Source: Priapulus caudatus
Taxonomy: Eukaryota > Priapulida > Priapulimorpha > Priapulimorphida > Priapulidae
Direction: 5' to 3'
Length of the DNA: 21,584 bases
NCBI RefSeq assembly: GCF_000485595.1
Contig: NW_014577713.1
Coordinates: forward strand, 249,367-270,950
Position numbers and translations under genes: made by a program. Under the pieces are notes generated by a model that worked only from the letters and a program-made list of their open reading frames with translations, had not been told where the DNA came from and did not search any database. Positions 18,062 through 21,584 of the stretch are shown here, one piece after another. Within the stretch, counting starts at the first letter, position 1. Each line of letters opens with the position of its first letter.

Positions 18062-18372
18062 TGGGATGGGATGGGATGGCATGCGATGGGATGGGATGGC
18101 ATGGCATGGCATGGGATGGGATGGCATAGGATGGCATAGCTCTAGTACTATAGCCCGCGTAAAGTTGCCGCAGACAACGGCAACAGTGCAACAGGCAACA
18201 GTGTCACTGTGCAGGCAGCCTGCGGCAACTGTACGTGGGCTATAGTATAATAGTACTAGAGCTAAGGATGGCATGGCATGGCATGGGATGGCATGAGATG
18301 GGATGGGATGGGATATGGGATGGGATGCGGTGCGATGGCATGGAATGGAATGGATGCATGGATGCATGGATA
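18062..18372. repeat. GGGAT/GGCAT pentamer satellite, split by an inserted element
   Basis: Pentamer arrays of GGGAT and GGCAT at 18062-18136 and 18268-18372 flank the 18137-18264 element, and ATGGATGC and ATAG units close the array. They appear to be one satellite interrupted by an insertion. Confidence 0.9.
18137..18264. mobile_element. 128-bp terminal-inverted-repeat element (MITE candidate) with TA ends
   Basis: The left end TAGCTCTAGTACTATAGCCC is mirrored by the right end reading GGGCTATAG..TAGTACTAGAGCTA; the right arm has 8 extra bases. The inverted repeats extend inward through CGTA and AGTTGCCGCAG to about 38-45 bases. The centre holds GGCAACAGTG repeats and an ACAGTGTCACTGT palindrome. 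The bounding TA dinucleotides fit a TA target duplication of the Tc1/mariner type. Confidence 0.7.
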
Positions 18373-18658
18373 GATAGATAGTTACCAGCGGTTACCAACT
18401 GAGTAACGCCACTGATTTCCCCGGGCAACGCCGGGTATCCCGCTAGCAGGTAACAATTGTAACCTCAAAAATAAATGTCATAAATAATGGAGCATAGTTA
18501 CAATTAAAAAAACACGATTATCCGTTCAGCCTAACCATACCTATACATGTGCAGTATTTCCCGCAAATTTTTCCCCTCTATGTATTCGTTCAGCCCACGG
18601 CCCCGCACTCAAGACTCCCAATTCATTGCGGTAGCTCGTCGCAGCGGCAGGCGACGAA
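18373..18658. other. Intergenic DNA, no gene seen
   Basis: Nothing beyond short open frames on both strands could be supported. DNA becomes CpG-rich towards the NRF1/X-box pair. Confidence 0.4.
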
Positions 18659-18681
18659 TGCGCATGCGTTGCCGTGGCAAC
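18659..18681. promoter_or_regulatory. Overlapping NRF1-like and RFX X-box motifs
   Basis: TGCGCATGCG (18659-18668) overlaps the perfect palindromic X-box GTTGCCGTGGCAAC (18668-18681) by one base. Such pairs are seen at metazoan promoters, X-boxes notably at ciliary genes. CpG density is high around it, so this may be a promoter, but no start exon could be recognised on either strand. Confidence 0.5.
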
Positions 18682-18699
18682 CGAGTAGCATCTGTTGCT

Positions 18700-19400
18700 T
18701 CGCCGCTTTATGTTTTCTAAATCCCCTCTCAGCTTCCACGGCGGAGGTAGTAGCTTTATTATCGTCCGCGTTACGACGCACGAAAGCCCGCCATTCGCGT
18801 CACGCGACCGGGGCGACAACTATCAAGCGCATTACGTCGCATTAAATCGACGACGCCATCAATAAACACGTCGTAATTAAATCGTGGTGCTGTGCATAGG
18901 TATCCACGTAAATTACACAGTATGTTGCTAGCGTCAGATTACGAACATCTTACAGTAACACGCACGACTTGCCCGCTGTCACCAAATTTCTAGTTCGTTC
19001 TACTGTCAGCTACGGCTTTTAATGTATACTACTGCTTCTACTGCACGAAGTCAACAACAACAACAACAAAATCAGGAAATGTTTTTTTTACAAAACATTT
19101 GTTTGCTTTATTTTTTCTTCAGTTTGTTCGATACATCTGTTTCATACGCGCGGGTGGTGGCAGCGGGGCAACGAACGACCGACCGACTGACTGACTGACT
19201 GCCCACCTAAGAGACAAGACGCGACAAGGAGGCAGAACACAGTGACATAAAGACTGAACGCTCGTCCTCTCACGCCCTCGCGCAGAAAACCAAAAAAATA
19301 CTTTGCGCTGAAAAATCGTGACGTTGGTTCCTGCGATGCGACGGGGAACAAGGGGACAGATGAAGGTTATTTTTGCCGACTAGACTTGAGGAAGAGCGAG
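18700..19400. other. Intergenic DNA, no gene seen
   Basis: Only a short (GACT)n run at about 19177-19201 and a (CAA)n run at about 19052-19068 stand out. Confidence 0.45.
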
Positions 19401-19419
19401 CCGAGCCACGGAGCGCATA

Positions 19420-19432
19420 TGACCTTTGACCC
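19420..19432 (-). promoter_or_regulatory. DR1 nuclear-receptor motif, minus orientation
   Basis: TGACCTTTGACCC, which on the minus strand reads GGGTCAAAGGTCA, is a direct repeat of the receptor half-site with one-base spacing, as bound by RXR, HNF4 and COUP-type receptors. Confidence 0.5.
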
Positions 19433-19611
19433 AACACGAAACAAAGGCCAGGTTAATTTAAAAACCATCACAGTACTCGCGGGGTGGCACAGGCGTCAGG
19501 CCTTCCGCGCGCGTGCGCACTTTGGAATATTTGGGGGTTTCCACCCGACATTTTGAGCATAAAATGGGGCGTGCAACCCCGCGAAGGGGGGGGGGTGAGG
19601 GGGGTCCACAC

Positions 19612-19624
19612 GGGTCAAAGGTCA
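19612..19624 (+). promoter_or_regulatory. DR1 nuclear-receptor motif, plus orientation
   Basis: GGGTCAAAGGTCA, identical at all 13 positions to the complement of the motif at 19420-19432, in opposite orientation 180 bases away. The DNA between is CpG-rich with a G-run at 19586-19595. Confidence 0.5.
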
Positions 19625-19639
19625 CAGAGGGAACCACTC

Positions 19640-20638
19640 CGATTTCCGACGCTACGACGACGGGCGACGGATAACTGCGCTATGCGGTTAACGAGTCGGG
19701 GCAATGGCCGAGCCGCATTGATACGCGACCAACCACGCCGCATGCATTCATTCACGCACGCGCTCTCGGCGGTGGATGTTCCTTCAGCTGCAGACGCGCA
19801 AACGCGACGACACAGCGCGGCTAGATTTGGGCGAAAGCGCCACGAAACAACGCCAAGTTCGAATCGTACGGGAGATCACGCGGTATCGGTAGGAAATTCC
19901 CCTAAACGATCCCTGCTGTGAGCTCCCAAGCGTTTACGTTCGTTTGCAGGAGCGACGAATAGCACTGCTATAGAAAGCCTTGCGCGTTATCGGGGAGATT
20001 AATAACGCTATACAGACATTGGCACCAGAGTACCTAGCGAGACCAGTGCTGTCACCTACTGTTCACTTACGCAATGAACGCAGCAATGGCGATAGTAAGG
20101 GCACATCAACTTCGGGGTACACGTCGGTAATCGATGTAGTTATCCGTAATATAAGTAAGAGGCACGCAGAGTTCCGTTTTCACCGTTTACAATTTTACGT
20201 TATTTTCCCCCCGCCTAGCCCAAGGCAAGCTTGCGAAGCGTGACTTGCAGAAAACAAAAACCGCCGGGAAGGAAAACCCGTAATCGCAGTCACGACGATT
20301 TCCAAGAACAATTTGTCATTCGTGCTCACGCCTTTTTTAAAAATCCCTATAACATGAGCATCACAGCTAAACCTACACAGTATGCGACCGGCACTGCGGT
20401 CGACAATGAATACTCGAACGATCAAATAGCCTTACTAACGATAATTAAATACGTAATTAGAAGCTTAATACGACAACGACAGCAGAAGATTTTTCACGTA
20501 CGACCGGCGGGACGCCGCTCGCGGTACGAGATGCGCACGGGCTCTCGCCGTCTCGTTTACAATGATTTTACATTCGATATCCATTCCGAACGAGGTGGTG
20601 CGGGCTATACAGAACTAGCAAGATGATACTAGAGGGAT
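19640..20638. other. CpG-containing stretch with open frames of uncertain status
   Basis: Open frames without good starts cover 19484-19921, 19980-20243 and 20231-20626 on the plus strand. They are Arg- and Ser-rich or featureless, match no family I recognise, and have no clear splice context. One of them could be a real exon, but this cannot be shown from the sequence. Confidence 0.35.
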
Positions 20639-20713
20639 GTTGTGCGTGCGTGCGTGCGTGAGGGATGTTGTGCGTGCGTGCGTGCGTGCGGGATGTTGTG
20701 CGTGCGTGCGTGC

Positions 20714-20757
<44 letters not shown>
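20639..20757. repeat. GGGATGTTGTGCGTGCG repeat and (GA)n run
   Basis: Three units of GGATGTTGTG followed by GCGT tetramers are followed by a GA run (20715-20757), where the second copy of the long duplication begins. Confidence 0.9.
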
Positions 20758-20759
<2 letters not shown>

Positions 20760-21584
20760 CTAAAGTGAATTTCTCTCTTGATGTTAAATGCGGTACTTCT
20801 TACGCAGTCCGTCTTCGTTATAGTCCCTTGAACTTTGAATACTAATATTTACGAGGTTACGAAGTACTTTTATCATGTCCGGACCGCGGAATTTCGTCCA
20901 TTTTATTTAAATTTATGCTCTCAATGACAATCTCATATCTCGCAACCTATGCGATAAAATGCATACCCTTCCATTCACACTCTTTGCGCCTTAACTCTAC
21001 TATGCGCAATAAATGTATAAAAGTGACATCGGGTCTCTTAAATATGTTGTATTAATTGTATTACTGTAATGACTAGGTAATGCCTCATTGCCTGGCTGCC
21101 ACAGCAAGTCTGCAACTTGCAAACCTATCGAAATGATCGGCCTTTGTCGGTTGACACCACGCCGCGTTCAATGTCTTGTATATAACACACACACAATTTA
21201 AGACTTATTAGCGATGGCTAAGACAGATATCGAGGAGATTATAAGAACTCTATAATTTCATACATTTTCGCTAACAACGCGGCGTACAAATATGCCAGTT
21301 CGTAGTTAGCAAGGGTTGTGTGACGTCACAGGTCACCGGGTCATTTGTGACAAAAATCGATGAAATCTCGAGTGCGGTGTGCGCTCTCGGTTCAGTACGT
21401 ATATGTGCATGTGTTCTGTGTACGTCTACACGCACGCATGTGTACGTGCACACACACGCGCGCACGCACGCACGCACCTGTACGTGCACACGCACGCACG
21501 AACGCACCTGTACGTGCACACGCACGCACGCACGTGTACGTGCACACGCACGCACGTGTACGTGCACACGCACACACGTGTACG
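20715..21584. repeat. Copy 2 of the long duplicated segment, cut by the window end
   Basis: Same order as copy 1 at 12320-13480: (GA)n, unique-looking DNA, then the CACG/GTACGTGCACACG minisatellite (from about 21420). It is alignable over its whole length. The differences include many single-base insertions and deletions, several in homopolymers, for example around 20820-20850 and 20895-20945. Confidence 0.88.

Noticed and set aside
19856-19864. GTTCGAATC resembling a tRNA T-loop
   Set aside because: Flanking bases do not pair as a T-stem and no anticodon or acceptor arm could be built.
19484-19921. 145-codon Arg-rich open frame
   Set aside because: Starts at GTG, lies in CpG-rich regulatory-looking DNA, and shows no domain; probably chance.
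20231-20626. 131-codon open frame
   Set aside because: No ATG at its start (first ATG about 120 bases in), and no family or splice signal recognised; possible but unsupported.

Overview
The window looks like nuclear DNA of an invertebrate animal, probably an aquatic protostome. It has intron-containing genes with GT-AG junctions, metazoan-type TATA boxes and AATAAA signals. Microsatellites are very dense, CpG is not strongly depleted, and the dispersed repeats resemble those of marine animals. The lineage cannot be named from the sequence. Both ends lie in simple repeat, so this may be a whole contig.

Left half (1-12000): at least three tandem, same-strand genes for secreted chitin/polysaccharide deacetylases of the CE4 (NodB) family, in the compact form without chitin-binding or LDL-receptor domains. 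Gene A is cut by the left edge and only its last exon is present (168-490). Gene B (3162-6270) and gene C (8868-11828) each have six exons of identical size and phase and encode 385 residues. Catalytic motifs are intact. In insects the compact deacetylases of this kind act on gut (peritrophic) chitin; a gut or extracellular chitin-modifying role here is inference. Exons of B and C are nearly identical at the 5' end and patchy at the 3' end. Their introns have filled with unrelated simple repeats, including an 80-bp perfect palindrome in gene B.

Right half (12000-21584): mostly non-coding. A minus-strand gene is proposed at 15957-14203. It has a TATA box, a leader exon, an exon with a signal peptide and a Lys-Arg site, and a phase-matched exon with six cysteines, giving a 95-residue secreted cysteine-rich precursor. 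Its intron holds a roughly 220-bp inverted-repeat element whose two arms each carry a type I hammerhead ribozyme core, like those of metazoan retrozymes and Penelope-like elements. This is the most unusual item in the window. Other content: long polypurine/polypyrimidine tracts, a 128-bp terminal-inverted-repeat element inside a pentamer satellite, a 75-bp tandem duplication, regulatory-type motifs (RFX X-boxes, an NRF1 site, nuclear-receptor DR1 sites), and a large duplicated segment (12320-13480 and 20715-21584) ending in an alternating purine-pyrimidine minisatellite with Z-DNA potential.
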